Positions 24,254 to 33,742 of a DNA stretch of 64,000 nt are shown here, in pieces. Origin of the DNA: Bacillota bacterium (GTDB lineage: Bacteria; Bacillota; Clostridia; Saccharofermentanales; Fastidiosipilaceae); NCBI GenBank assembly GCA_023388435.1, contig JAEWGG010000010.1:1-64000 (forward strand). The letters are read 5' to 3'. Within the stretch, counting starts at the first letter, position 1, and each line of letters begins with the position of its first letter. The position numbers and the translations under genes were made by a program. The notes beneath the pieces were generated by a model, which had not been told where the DNA came from, searched no databases, and worked only from the letters and a program-made list of their open reading frames with translations.

Positions 24254-24312
24254 CCCTGTGCGGGGCGGCGGGGGAGTAAACGATTCAACACAGATATAAA
24301 GTGAGGTCATCT

Positions 24313-26298
24313 ATGCCCAAATCACGGCAGTACGACAATGCCAGTATTTCTGCGCTCAAGGGTGCGGACCGCGTGCGCCTCCGTCCAGCCGTTATCTTTG
24401 GCTCGGATGGGATCGAGGGCTGCTGTCACTCCTTCTTTGAAATCCTCTCCAATTCCATCGATGAGGCCCGTGAGGGCTACGGCCGAGTCATCCACGTCCG
24501 CCGTTTTGCCGATGGGTCTCTGGAGGTCGAGGACCAGGGCCGGGGCATCCCACTGGACTACAACGAGAAGGAACAGCGCTACAACTGGGAGCTGGTCTAC
24601 TGTGAGCTCTATGCGGGCGGCAAGTACCGCAATGCCAGCGGCGGCAACTACGAGTACAGCCTGGGCCTGAATGGCCTGGGCGCCTGCGCCACCCAGTATG
24701 CCTCGCGCTGGTTCCAGGCCGAGGTGCGGCGTGATGGCTACATCTATCGCCTGCAATTTGAGCGGGGAGAAAACGTGCTCGGTCTGCAAAAGGACGTGTA
24801 CAAAGGCAGCGGGACGGGGACGCGCCAGCGCTGGCTGCCGGATCGTGAGGTCTTCACGGACACCCAGATCCCTGGCGCATACTTCCGTGAGGTGCTGAAG
24901 CAGCAGGCGGTGGTCAACGCAGGTGTGCGCTTTACCCTCCACGATGAAATTGCCGGGATCGATGAGGACTACCTCTATCCGGAGGGGATACAGGGCTATG
25001 TCCAGGAATTGAATGGGGAGGAGGGCCTGACTAGTCCCCAGCGTTTTTTTGCCGAGGGAGAGGGTCGGGATCGCAGCGACAAGGAGGACTATAAGGTCCG
25101 GGTGGAGCTGGCTTTCTGCTTTAATAACCGCCCCCAGATTTCCTATTTTCACAACTCCAGCTACCTGGAGCACGGGGGCTCGCCGGACCGTGCCGTGCGC
25201 CTGGCCTTTACCACGGTCTTTGACCGGCTGGCCCGAGAGCGCGACAAATATAAGGGCAATGAGTCAAAAATTACCTTTTCGGACATCGAGGACAGTCTGA
25301 TTCTTGTCAGCAATTCCTTCTCGACGCGGACCAGCTACGAGAATCAGACGAAAAAGGCCATCAACAACAAATTTATCCAGGACTTCATGAACGAGCTGCT
25401 TAAAGAGCGGCTGACAGTCTGGGCCATCGAGAACTTCCAGGAGGCCGACCGCGCCCTGGACCAGGTCCTTGTCAACAAGCGCAGCCGTGAATCCGCAGAG
25501 AAGCAACGTCTGAATGTGCGCAAGCAGTTGATGGGGAAAATCGATCTGGCTAACCGCGTGAAAAAGTTCGTGGACTGCCGGAGTAAGGACAAGGAACGGC
25601 GCGAGCTCTATATCGTGGAGGGCGATTCGGCCCTGGGCTCAACGAAGCTGGGCCGGGACGCGGAGTTTCAGGCCATTATACCGGTGCGGGGCAAGATCCT
25701 GAACTGCCTGAAAGCGGACTACGCCAAGATATTTAAAAATGAAATCATCACGGACCTGCTTAAAGTGCTGGGCTGCGGTGTGGAAATTCGCAGCCGGCAC
25801 AGCAAGGATCTGAGCTCCTTTGACCTTGACGCCCTGCGCTGGAAGCGAATTATTATCTGTACTGACGCCGACGTCGACGGCTATCAGATCCGCACCCTCA
25901 TCCTGGCCATGTTTTACCGACTGGTGCCGACGCTGCTGAGAGAGGGGAGGGTCTTCATCGCCGAGTCCCCGCTCTTTGAGATTACGGTGCAGGGGAAGAG
26001 GGGCGAGGAGGAGCGCTATTTCGCATACAACGAGTTGGAGCGTGTGGAGATTCTCAAAAAATTGGAGGGGCGGCGCTATAGCATACAGCGTTCCAAGGGC
26101 CTCGGTGAGAATGAACCCGAGATGATGTGGCAGACGACGATGAATCCGGCCAGCCGCCGTCTGGTCCAGGTCCTGCCTGAGGACGCTGAGGAGACGCAGC
26201 GCATCTTTGATATGCTCCTGGGCGATGACCTGGCGGGCCGCAAGCGCCACATCGAAGAAGAGGGCTATCGCTATTTGGAGTATCTGGACCTGGCCTAG
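24313..26298 (+). CDS. Divergent type IIA topoisomerase subunit B (GyrB/ParE-like)
   Basis: The order is GHKL ATPase, transducer, then Toprim. The ATP site reads FFEILSNSIDEAR, with the catalytic Glu (residue 43) kept but the usual VDN altered to LSN. The lid loop LGLNGLGACATQYAS is present. The Toprim motif reads EGDSALGSTKLGRD where most gyrases have EGDSAGGSAKQGRD, and DADVDGYQIRTLI supplies the metal Asp residues. QRSKGLGENEPEMMW is the conserved C-terminal region. At 661 residues it lacks a large insertion. I start at ATG 24313 after GTGAGG. It is cotranscribed with a subunit A 31 bases downstream. Canonical GyrB or ParE is less likely given these changes. Confidence 0.87.
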   Translation: MPKSRQYDNASISALKGADRVRLRPAVIFGSDGIEGCCHSFFEILSNSIDEAREGYGRVIHVRRFADGSLEVEDQGRGIPLDYNEKEQRYNWELVYCELYAGGKYRNASGGNYEYSLGLNGLGACATQYASRWFQAEVRRDGYIYRLQFERGENVLGLQKDVYKGSGTGTRQRWLPDREVFTDTQIPGAYFREVLKQQAVVNAGVRFTLHDEIAGIDEDYLYPEGIQGYVQELNGEEGLTSPQRFFAEGEGRDRSDKEDYKVRVELAFCFNNRPQISYFHNSSYLEHGGSPDRAVRLAFTTVFDRLARERDKYKGNESKITFSDIEDSLILVSNSFSTRTSYENQTKKAINNKFIQDFMNELLKERLTVWAIENFQEADRALDQVLVNKRSRESAEKQRLNVRKQLMGKIDLANRVKKFVDCRSKDKERRELYIVEGDSALGSTKLGRDAEFQAIIPVRGKILNCLKADYAKIFKNEIITDLLKVLGCGVEIRSRHSKDLSSFDLDALRWKRIIICTDADVDGYQIRTLILAMFYRLVPTLLREGRVFIAESPLFEITVQGKRGEEERYFAYNELERVEILKKLEGRRYSIQRSKGLGENEPEMMWQTTMNPASRRLVQVLPEDAEETQRIFDMLLGDDLAGRKRHIEEEGYRYLEYLDLA

Positions 26299-26329
26299 GT
26301 CCCTGTCGCAGTGTGGAGGAAACTGAGGA

Positions 26330-28639
26330 ATGGCAAGAAAGAAGAGCCAGAACGAGCAGCGGAGTCAGGGTCCAGAGGCCCAGATTCGTCCGGAGCTCAT
26401 CAGCCAGACCCTGACTGGCAACTACATGCCCTACGCGATGAGTGTGATCATCTCCCGCGCCATACCGGAGATTGACGGCTTCAAGCCCTCGCATCGCAAG
26501 CTGCTTTATACCATGTACAAGATGGGCCTGCTCAAGGGCCCACGTACGAAGTCGGCCAACATTGTCGGCCAGACCATGAAGCTGAATCCCCATGGCGACC
26601 AGGCCATCTATGAGACCATGGTCCGTCTGACCCGTGGTAACCAGGCCCTCCTGCACCCGTACATCGACTCCAAGGGAAACTTCGGTAAGCAGTATTCTTC
26701 GGACATGCAGTATGCGGCGGCCCGCTATACGGAGGCCAAGCTGGACAGTTTTTGCCAGCTCCTCTTCAGCGACATAGACCACGATGTGGTGGACTTCGTC
26801 GACAACTATGACGGGACTTTACAGGAACCGACCCTCCTGCCTGCCCGCTTCCCCTCGGTGCTGGTCAATTCGAACCAGGGCATAGCGGTCGGTATGGCCA
26901 GTAATATCTGCTCATTCAACCTCCGGGAGGTCTGCCAGGCGACAGCGGCTTACATCCGGAATCCCGAGGTGGATCTCATGGACTATATGCCAGCCCCCGA
27001 CTTTTCCTCCGGGGCGGAGCTGGTCTACGATCCGGCCAAGATGCGGAGCATCTATGAGACGGGCCGAGGGAGCTTCAAGCTGCGCGCCCGTTACCGCGTC
27101 CTGCCCAAGGAGCAGGTCATCGAGATCTATGAACTCCCGTATACGGTTTATGTGGAGCAGATTGTCGACGATATTGCGGCCCTGGTGAAGGCGGGGAAGA
27201 TTAAGGAAATAACAGATGTCCGTGACGAGACGGATCTCAGCGGCCTGAAACTGACCATCGACTACCGCCGCCAGGCCGATCCCGAGCAGATCATGCAGAA
27301 ACTCTTCGCCAAGACCAGGTTGGAAGACAGCTTCTCCTGTAATTTCAATATCCTGGTCAATGGACGGCCCAGGGTCCTGGGGCTGCGGCAGATCCTGGGA
27401 GAGTGGCTGAATTTTCGCAAAGCCTGCTTCCGCAGGGGCCTCGAGTATGAGCTGGGGCAGAAGACGGAGCAGCTACACCTCCTGCGCGGCCTGGAACAGC
27501 TCCTCCTGGATATCGACCGGGCGGTGGCCATCATCAGGGGGACCGAAAAGGAGTCGGAGGTGGTGCCGAACCTCGCCGCAGGCTTCGCTATTGACCAGCG
27601 CCAGGCGGAGTATATTGCTGAGATCAAGCTGCGCCACCTCAATCGTGAGTATATCCTCAAACGCACGGCGGACATCCGGAAACTGGAGCAGGAGATCCGG
27701 CGCTTGAAGGGGCTTCTTGCCAATGAGGGCCGCATCCATGAGGCCATCTGCCAGGACCTGGAGCGCATTGCTGCGGACTACGGACAGGAGCGGCGCACCC
27801 AGCTCATTCACGAGGCTGAACTGGAGCAGATCTCGGAGGAGGCGCTGATAGAGGACTACCGCCTGCGCCTCTTCCTGACCGAGCACGGCTACATCAAGAA
27901 ACTGGCCCTGACCTCCCTGCGCGGCCAGGCGGAGCTGAAAACCAAGGAGGAGGACCGCATTATTGAGGGCCTGGATGCCAGCAATAGACAGGAGCTAATA
28001 TTCTTCTCCAATCGCTGTCGGGCCTACAAGCTCTTTGCCTACGAGATACCGGACCACCGGCCCTCCGACCTTGGCGCCTATGGTCAGAACCTCCTGGGCC
28101 TGGAGGACGATGAACAGATCGTCTATATCTACAGCCCAGGGGACTATCAGGGTGAACTGGTGGCGGCCTTCCAGGACGGCAAAGTGGCCCGCTTCAGTGC
28201 GGCCTCTTTTGAGACCAAGACCCGTCGCCGTCGCCTGCTGAACGCCTACGGGTCCAAGGCCCCGCTGGTAGCCATCTACGCCTACCGTCCAGGGCAGGAG
28301 CCGGTCAGCCCGGAACAGGAAGGGCAGGAGACGCAGTACAGCGCCATGGAGGAGCAGCGGGCTGAGCGGGGAGATGGAGACTTCTTCCTCAGTACGGACG
28401 GGGGCAAGCAGATCCTCTTTAATGCCGAGCTGCTACCTGCCAAGACCAGCCGCCAGACCCAGGGGGTGCAGGTGCTCAAACTGAAGAAGAATGAGCGCGT
28501 CACTGCCTTCTGCCGCCGCGGTGACGGAGCTCAGGATGAGCCTGAGTACTACCGGGTGCGCAAGATTCCGGCCCGCGGTTTCTACCGTAAGGAAGAGGCG
28601 CTGAGCGAGCGCCAGGCCAGCCTCAGTGATCTGACCTAG
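26330..28639 (+). CDS. Divergent type IIA topoisomerase subunit A (GyrA/ParC-like)
   Basis: The DNA breakage-reunion subunit starts with YMPYAMSVIISRAIPEIDGFKPSHRKLLY. The active-site tyrosine is Tyr133 in AARYTEAKL, preceded by HPYIDSKGNFG. The coiled coil and tower region follow. The C-terminal part (from about residue 500) has blade-like repeats such as EDRIIEGLDASNRQELIFFSNRC but no clear GyrA box (QRRGGKG). The 769-residue length falls between ParC and GyrA. GGAGGAAACTGAGG precedes the ATG, and a strong terminator follows the gene. With the B subunit it should form a four-subunit enzyme, but whether it supercoils or decatenates cannot be read from sequence. Confidence 0.87.
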   Translation: MARKKSQNEQRSQGPEAQIRPELISQTLTGNYMPYAMSVIISRAIPEIDGFKPSHRKLLYTMYKMGLLKGPRTKSANIVGQTMKLNPHGDQAIYETMVRLTRGNQALLHPYIDSKGNFGKQYSSDMQYAAARYTEAKLDSFCQLLFSDIDHDVVDFVDNYDGTLQEPTLLPARFPSVLVNSNQGIAVGMASNICSFNLREVCQATAAYIRNPEVDLMDYMPAPDFSSGAELVYDPAKMRSIYETGRGSFKLRARYRVLPKEQVIEIYELPYTVYVEQIVDDIAALVKAGKIKEITDVRDETDLSGLKLTIDYRRQADPEQIMQKLFAKTRLEDSFSCNFNILVNGRPRVLGLRQILGEWLNFRKACFRRGLEYELGQKTEQLHLLRGLEQLLLDIDRAVAIIRGTEKESEVVPNLAAGFAIDQRQAEYIAEIKLRHLNREYILKRTADIRKLEQEIRRLKGLLANEGRIHEAICQDLERIAADYGQERRTQLIHEAELEQISEEALIEDYRLRLFLTEHGYIKKLALTSLRGQAELKTKEEDRIIEGLDASNRQELIFFSNRCRAYKLFAYEIPDHRPSDLGAYGQNLLGLEDDEQIVYIYSPGDYQGELVAAFQDGKVARFSAASFETKTRRRRLLNAYGSKAPLVAIYAYRPGQEPVSPEQEGQETQYSAMEEQRAERGDGDFFLSTDGGKQILFNAELLPAKTSRQTQGVQVLKLKKNERVTAFCRRGDGAQDEPEYYRVRKIPARGFYRKEEALSERQASLSDLT

Positions 28640-28666
28640 ATTCGCCGGCACATTCCAGACTCATAA

Positions 28667-28714
28667 GAACAGCCCCCGATGGATAAGTCTTCCATCGGGG
28701 GCTGTTCGCTTTTC
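28667..28714. terminator. Strong bidirectional terminator
   Basis: GAACAGCCCCCGATGG (28667-28682) pairs perfectly with CCATCGGGGGCTGTTC (28692-28707) around a nine-base loop and is followed by GCTTTTCTC. It separates the plus-strand topoisomerase operon from the minus-strand permease gene. Confidence 0.9.
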
Positions 28715-28760
28715 TCAGGTGCTTTCTTCTCTAATTCTTATGCTGGGACAAGCCCTGGAC

Positions 28761-30125
28761 TTACTGCTGAATGAAGATGTACTTCAGAACGAAGATGACA
28801 GCGAGAATATACATCAGCACGCTGATATTCTTGCGCTTGCCAGTGAAGAGGTTCAGGACCACATAGGAGATGATGCCCAGCGAAATGCCCTCGGAAATGC
28901 TGTAGAAGAGGGGCATTGCGAAGAGGCAGATATAGGCGGGGACGGCATCCGTAATGTTGTCGAAGTCCACCTTGAGGATGGCGCTCACCATCAGGAAGCC
29001 GACATAGATCAGGGCCGCTGAAGTGGCGAAGGCCGGGATGGAGGTGAAGATGGGGGCGAAGATGATGGAGATGAGGAAGAGCACGCCTGTTGACAGGGCG
29101 GTCAGACCCGTCCTACCACCCTCGGCCACGCCCGCCGAGCTCTCGACAAAGGTGGTGACCGTAGAAGTGCCCAGGACTGCGCCAGCGGTGGTGGCCACGG
29201 CGTCCGCAGTCAGCGCCCCGCGAATGTTGGGCAGACGGCCGTTCTTATCCAGCATATTGGCCTTGGCAGAGACGCCAATCAGGGTGCCAATGGTGTCGAA
29301 GATGTCGACAAACAAGAAGGCCAGGATGACCGTGATGAAGTCCAGGATGCGGGTGTTGCCGAAGTCCAGGGAGAAGCAGAGGGCGAAGTTCTTCGCAAAG
29401 CCATCAAAGTGTGGGGCGTGCCACACGGGATACAGGGAGAAGAAGCCGGCTTCAGGATTGGGCTGGTAGAGGCCAATCAGCTGGCTGATGATACCCAGAA
29501 TCCAGGTGATGAGGATGCCGAAGAGGATGGCGCCACGGACCCGGTGGTGATTCAGGATCGCGATGATAAACACGCCGATGAGGGCCAGAATGGCGAAGAT
29601 GCCTTCCTGGTGAAACTTAGAAGCGAAGTCCACGATGTGTACCAGCGTGGAGGGATTGGCTTCCACCAGCTTGGCGCTCTGCAGTCCAATAAAGGCGATG
29701 AAGAGGCCGATGCCGGCGCCCACCGCATGCTTCAGGGGCATGGGAATGGCGTTGAAGATGGCCTCGCGCACGTTGGTCAGAGAGAGGACGATAAAGATCA
29801 GACCCTCGACAAAGACTGCGAAAAGGGCCATGCCCGGGGAGATGCCCATCTGCATGACAACGGTGTACGTGAAGTAGGCGTTGAGGCCCATTCCCGGTGC
29901 GAGGGCGAAGGGGAGATTGGCGAAGAACGCCATGAAGACACAGCCGAGGAACGCGGCCAGAGCCGTGGCAATCAGCACCCCGCCAGCATCCAGGCCCGCG
30001 GCGCCCAGGATGTTGGGGTTGACGGCCAGAATGTAGGCCATGGTCATGAAGGTCGTGAGACCCGCGGCCAGCTCAGTCTTGACAGTCGTGCCCGCCTCCT
30101 TGAGCTTAAAGAATCTTTCGAACAT
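28761..30125 (-). CDS. NCS2-family purine permease (AzgA type)
   Basis: This polytopic transporter is predicted to import adenine, guanine or hypoxanthine by proton symport. The signature TFMTMAYILAVNP near residue 30 and FALAPGMGLNAYFTYTVV are diagnostic of the AzgA/PbuG group, as is LFVDIFDTIGTLIGVSAKA. It has 454 residues with about a dozen membrane segments. I start at ATG 30125 because AAGGAGGTTTTT lies directly before it; the frame runs 23 codons further up. A near-consensus promoter at 30222-30250 drives it. I saw no purine riboswitch in the leader. Confidence 0.93.
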   Translation of the reverse strand: MFERFFKLKEAGTTVKTELAAGLTTFMTMAYILAVNPNILGAAGLDAGGVLIATALAAFLGCVFMAFFANLPFALAPGMGLNAYFTYTVVMQMGISPGMALFAVFVEGLIFIVLSLTNVREAIFNAIPMPLKHAVGAGIGLFIAFIGLQSAKLVEANPSTLVHIVDFASKFHQEGIFAILALIGVFIIAILNHHRVRGAILFGILITWILGIISQLIGLYQPNPEAGFFSLYPVWHAPHFDGFAKNFALCFSLDFGNTRILDFITVILAFLFVDIFDTIGTLIGVSAKANMLDKNGRLPNIRGALTADAVATTAGAVLGTSTVTTFVESSAGVAEGGRTGLTALSTGVLFLISIIFAPIFTSIPAFATSAALIYVGFLMVSAILKVDFDNITDAVPAYICLFAMPLFYSISEGISLGIISYVVLNLFTGKRKNISVLMYILAVIFVLKYIFIQQ

Positions 30126-30221
30126 AAAAACCTCCTTAGAAACGAAAGACCTAAGAGATAGCTTCATTCTAGTGAAGGGCGGGAGTGCTGGCAATGGCTC
30201 AGGACAATTTTTTATTAAAAG

Positions 30222-30250
30222 TTTATAGTAACTTCCTTTGGACTTGGCAA
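30222..30250 (-). promoter_or_regulatory. Promoter for the purine permease
   Basis: On the minus strand TTGCCA (30245-30250) and TATAAA (30222-30227) are separated by 17 bases. The leader to the ATG is about 90 bases. Confidence 0.7.
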
Positions 30251-30314
30251 TTTGTGTGATTTGTCTCTGGCGCTGGCCAGGCCGAAGCTGGCCTGGCTTT
30301 AAAACCCGCCCGGG

Positions 30315-33300
30315 CTAGCGCTGGCCCAGGTCGATCACCAGGGCAGAACCCTGTTCCCAGATGGTCTGTCCGAGTTGGCGCAGCAAGGGCTCATTGATCT
30401 GGGGATAGAGCTGGCGCTCAATGTCGCCAATGTACACATAACGGACCCGATGCTTCTGCAGGAAGTCCCTGGCCACCTGGAGGTCCTGGGCCTCATAGAA
30501 ACGGCGGATCTCTTCCTGGAGCGGGGCCACCACCTGGACGTAGGCGGATTCTTTCGGATTTGTGCTCCTCCAGAGCCACTCGTGGGTCTCCCAGCCCAGG
30601 ACTGTGGGCAGGCCTGTAAAGGCCGAGATGCGGTTGGCCTCTGTGTAGGATTTGCCAGCGGCCTCGACCAGGGTCTCTTGTCCCTGTACATTGCTGTTCA
30701 TCCACTGGATGGCGGCCAGGTCGTCTTTAAGGCTGCCATCCCCCTTCAGCCCTGTAGCGCCAAAAAGCATCGGAGCGGGTTCAAGCATCCAGCGTGTCGC
30801 GTCAAGGCCTCGATAGTTGGCCCTGCTGAGTGGGGGCAGCCACTCCCGCGTGGCGAAGAGGGGGTAGCAGTATTGGGGCAGGAGCAGGAGTCCGAGGACC
30901 AGGGCGAGGAGGACTTGCACGGGCAGAGGACGCAGGCGGGAGTTCCGAGACAGCCGGACTTGGAGGGCCTGCCAGCGGCAGCAGGCCTCGCGGGCGCGGG
31001 GGCTGCCCGGCTGCTCCAGGAGGGAAGTGCCGGAGGTTCGGTCGCGCAGGGGGCCCTGGGCGAGGCCTGTCGCTTCCTTCTCCAGTCTGAGCTCCTCATC
31101 CCGGAACTGGCGTGATTCCGAGCAGGCGCGGAGCGCTGAAACAAAAAGGCAGGGCAGGCAGAGCCCGAGCAGGAGACAGGCCTGGTACGTAAACTTGAAC
31201 ATGGTATTGGCCCGGCTGAAGGTGCCCTGGTAAATATCGACTACATAGACCAGTTCGGGCAGAAGGATGAGACCTGCGCAGATCAGGGCTAAGTGTAGGA
31301 GAAGATAGGGGGCGAAGAGCCCCGTCCCCAGCTGGCGAGGCCTGAGTCTGGGGCCTCTGTCCGTGTCGACAAGGCGGCTCTGCCGCCGCTGCTGGCGCTC
31401 GTGTTGGCGGCGGTAACGCTCGGGGATGAGTGTCCGCGCCCACGGATTGTCCCCCTGTGTTTTGGCAGCTGGATCAGGCTGCCTGCGAGGCTGTCCCTCT
31501 GTGCTCCCCTCCGCTTGGGCTTTCCAGAGGCCCAAGTCGCGGGCGCTGAGCCCGTAGCGCTTCCAGGCGGCCTGGCGGAGCTTCGTGCGCCGTCGATGAA
31601 GCAGAGCGAGCAGACAGACAGCAGCTATGGCCAGGAGCAGGAAGAGCGCCTGGGGGCCGTAGAGGACAGCCAGCTGCCAGATGGGAGTTCTGGATTTTAC
31701 CAGGGCGAGCTGCTTGGCCATGGCCTGGAACTGGAGCTGGAAGGGGAGGCTCAGAAGCTGGGCCTGGAAAAAGAGAATGTTGAGACAAAGGCCCAGGGCA
31801 CTGAAGAGGCGGGGCCAGGCGGAGAAGCAGAGGGCGGAGAAGAGCAGGCTGGCCGCCAGTCCCAGACTGAGCAGTCCGGGCTGGTCGAGGCGGAGGTAGA
31901 CCAGGGCGAGGGGGCAGAGCTGGAGAAAGAGCAGAGGCAGGGAGCTGAGTTGCCAGCTGCCTCCCAGGCCCCAGCGCAGCAGGAACAGGAGGAAGAGGGC
32001 CGAGGCGCCCCAGTAGATGACAAAGTCCCAGTAATTTCCCATGACGCAGAGGGCCAGCCCCAGGCTGATCAGCGGCAGGAGGGGCCGTGTGAAGCTCAGC
32101 TTAAGCAGCTGGAGGGCCTGTCCGCCCCCCGAACGGAGTCGGCCGGGTCCCAGTGTCCGGAAGTCGGAACGCAGGGAGCGCGCAAAACGGATCAGCTCCG
32201 CCTGGCGGAAGGCGATGAGGAAGAGGAGGAGTAAGAAGAGGACCACCAGGGTATTACAGAGGTGGGCGTGGAGGTCTCCGACCAGGAATGAGTAGTAGGG
32301 GAATTCGTGGATGGTCTTATCGTCTGTCGGAGGGTTGTAGCCAATGTAGCGGGTGGACTCGGAGAAGCTGTAGGCCAGGAGTTCACCAAACTGCCCCGCC
32401 CGAGTCTGGAGGCGTTCCAGAATCCAGCGTCCAGGAGCGCGGGGGCCAATGAAAAAGTCGTGGGCATTGCCCGCAAAACAGCAGCCCAGGGCTGAGAGCG
32501 CTCCCGCCACATAGGGCAGGAAGGAGCGTCGTCTTCCCTGAAAAAAGCGGAGGAGGAGGTAGCCCCAGGTCGCGCTGAGGGAGAAGAGGAAGGCGAAGGT
32601 TCCGGCGAAACCAAGATTGTAGGCCAGGGAGACAGGGCAGGCTGCAATTTTGGCCAGGAATGTATAGAGATACTGTCCGTAGTAATAGTAGTTGATAGGG
32701 GAGCCAGCCAGCCAGGGATCGGCGGCGGGGAGGAAGTCGCTGCGCATCAGACTCTGCATAAATCCGTAGTCCATGAACTTTTCGAGGCCGTGGGCCGCAG
32801 GGATGAGGCCGCGGACAAAAGCCATGGCGAGGGCGGGCAGAAGAAAGAGCAGGAGCTGCCAGGGCAGGCTTCGCCAGAACCGGGGGGACTTGAGGGTCAG
32901 GCGGCAGCTTCGGCGCAGCCGGGGAAAGGCCAGGCTGGCTGCCAGGAGGAGGACAAAGAGCAGAAGCTGAGTCCCGAAGCGAAAAGGCAGCAGGTGGAGA
33001 TAGGAGAGGGTCCACTGGGTCCAGGACCAGAGGCAGAGGCCAAGGGGGAGGCCGAGGAGAAAGAGACATTCCGGGTGGCGCGGCAGAAGGCGGCAGGCCA
33101 GGGGGAGCCCAAGGAGGCCCGCGGCGAGGGCCGCAGCCATGTAGCGCCAGAAGGCGGAGGCATCAGCAGCAAGCAGGGAATAGCTCAGGACAAGCAGGGC
33201 GAGCAGGGCCAGGGGGCCAAGGAGCCAGGGGCCCAATTGGGGCTTAAACTGGCGGCGGCTGCCTAAGTTCAGGCGGCCTGACTCGGCTCTGTGTTTAGAC

Positions 33301-33344
33301 CTGTTGACTGGACGCCGGCTGGGGCTGGGGGGATTCTTTTTCAT
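30315..33344 (-). CDS. Large polytopic DUF2298 membrane protein
   Basis: The 1009-residue protein has a basic N-terminus and many hydrophobic segments. The DUF2298 signature is in the first third: HGLEKFMDYGFMQSL, DPWLAGSPINYYYYGQY, and later PPTDDKTIHEFPYYSFLVGDLHAH. The C-terminal quarter (from about residue 780) is hydrophilic with VETHEW/TNPKESAY-type sequence and is probably extracytoplasmic. The family resembles GT-C glycosyltransferases in layout (acidic loop after the first helices), and a lipid-linked sugar donor is a reasonable guess, but no reaction has been established that I know of. CAGGAGACAG precedes the ATG. Confidence 0.87.
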   Translation of the reverse strand: MKKNPPSPSRRPVNRSKHRAESGRLNLGSRRQFKPQLGPWLLGPLALLALLVLSYSLLAADASAFWRYMAAALAAGLLGLPLACRLLPRHPECLFLLGLPLGLCLWSWTQWTLSYLHLLPFRFGTQLLLFVLLLAASLAFPRLRRSCRLTLKSPRFWRSLPWQLLLFLLPALAMAFVRGLIPAAHGLEKFMDYGFMQSLMRSDFLPAADPWLAGSPINYYYYGQYLYTFLAKIAACPVSLAYNLGFAGTFAFLFSLSATWGYLLLRFFQGRRRSFLPYVAGALSALGCCFAGNAHDFFIGPRAPGRWILERLQTRAGQFGELLAYSFSESTRYIGYNPPTDDKTIHEFPYYSFLVGDLHAHLCNTLVVLFLLLLFLIAFRQAELIRFARSLRSDFRTLGPGRLRSGGGQALQLLKLSFTRPLLPLISLGLALCVMGNYWDFVIYWGASALFLLFLLRWGLGGSWQLSSLPLLFLQLCPLALVYLRLDQPGLLSLGLAASLLFSALCFSAWPRLFSALGLCLNILFFQAQLLSLPFQLQFQAMAKQLALVKSRTPIWQLAVLYGPQALFLLLAIAAVCLLALLHRRRTKLRQAAWKRYGLSARDLGLWKAQAEGSTEGQPRRQPDPAAKTQGDNPWARTLIPERYRRQHERQQRRQSRLVDTDRGPRLRPRQLGTGLFAPYLLLHLALICAGLILLPELVYVVDIYQGTFSRANTMFKFTYQACLLLGLCLPCLFVSALRACSESRQFRDEELRLEKEATGLAQGPLRDRTSGTSLLEQPGSPRAREACCRWQALQVRLSRNSRLRPLPVQVLLALVLGLLLLPQYCYPLFATREWLPPLSRANYRGLDATRWMLEPAPMLFGATGLKGDGSLKDDLAAIQWMNSNVQGQETLVEAAGKSYTEANRISAFTGLPTVLGWETHEWLWRSTNPKESAYVQVVAPLQEEIRRFYEAQDLQVARDFLQKHRVRYVYIGDIERQLYPQINEPLLRQLGQTIWEQGSALVIDLGQR

Positions 33345-33410
33345 AACTGTCTCCTGGCAGGGGATTTTCTGCCATTATATCCATTTCTGGCTGTTTTGGA
33401 GTTCCGCGGC

Positions 33411-33439
33411 TTGACACGCTCCAGAGGGGAGTCTAGAAT
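33411..33439 (+). promoter_or_regulatory. Near-consensus promoter for the lysine-riboswitch transporter operon
   Basis: TTGACA at 33411-33416, a 17-base spacer and TAGAAT at 33434-33439 predict a start near 33446, immediately before the riboswitch aptamer. Confidence 0.85.
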
Positions 33440-33445
33440 GGCGGC

Positions 33446-33608
33446 AGTATTTCCCCGTGAAGTGCGGGGTAGAGGCGCGAAGGACAAGAGTAGTCTCCCT
33501 TAGGCGGCGGCCGACACAAGAAGGGGAGGTGGAAGGGGACTTCGCCGAAGGCACAGTTGGGCACAGCTGGCGCCTGGGCCAGTTCTTAATAGGAGCTGGA
33601 CTGTCACG
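33446..33608 (+). promoter_or_regulatory. Lysine riboswitch (L-box) aptamer
   Basis: The conserved L-box segments occur in order and at normal spacing: GTGAA then GAGGCGCG (33472-33479), AAGAGTA (33486-33492), GGAAGGGG and GCCGAAG (33544-33550), then the CTGG stem and GGACTGTCAC closing P1 with the GTGA near 33457. The aptamer binds L-lysine. Its position ahead of a terminator hairpin and an amino-acid ABC transporter indicates that lysine shuts off transporter expression. Confidence 0.92.
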
Positions 33609-33665
33609 TACCGACTCGACCGGTGCGTGTTGCGCTATCTTGCTCGAGCTAATAGTTGAGGATAT

Positions 33666-33703
33666 GGCGCGGATCGGCTCTGTCGACTGCGCTTTTTCTT
33701 TTC
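33666..33703 (+). terminator. Riboswitch expression platform terminator
   Basis: GCGC at 33667-33670 and GCGC at 33689-33692 close a hairpin followed by TTTTTCTTTTC. An upstream TTGCGCTATC segment (from about 33630) could pair with the 5' arm as an antiterminator. It lies between the aptamer and the ribosome-binding site, so regulation is probably transcriptional. Confidence 0.6.
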
Positions 33704-33742
33704 TTCCCCGGGCAGATATGGCTGCGAGAGGAGGAAGTAAGC

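Noticed and set aside
30126..30221. Purine riboswitch in the permease leader
   Set aside because: The leader has no conserved purine-aptamer loops and is too short and unstructured.
33656..33742. Upstream TTG start for the ABC fusion protein
   Set aside because: The segment contains the riboswitch terminator; ATG 33743 has a strong GAGGAGG site and is followed by a sensible signal segment.
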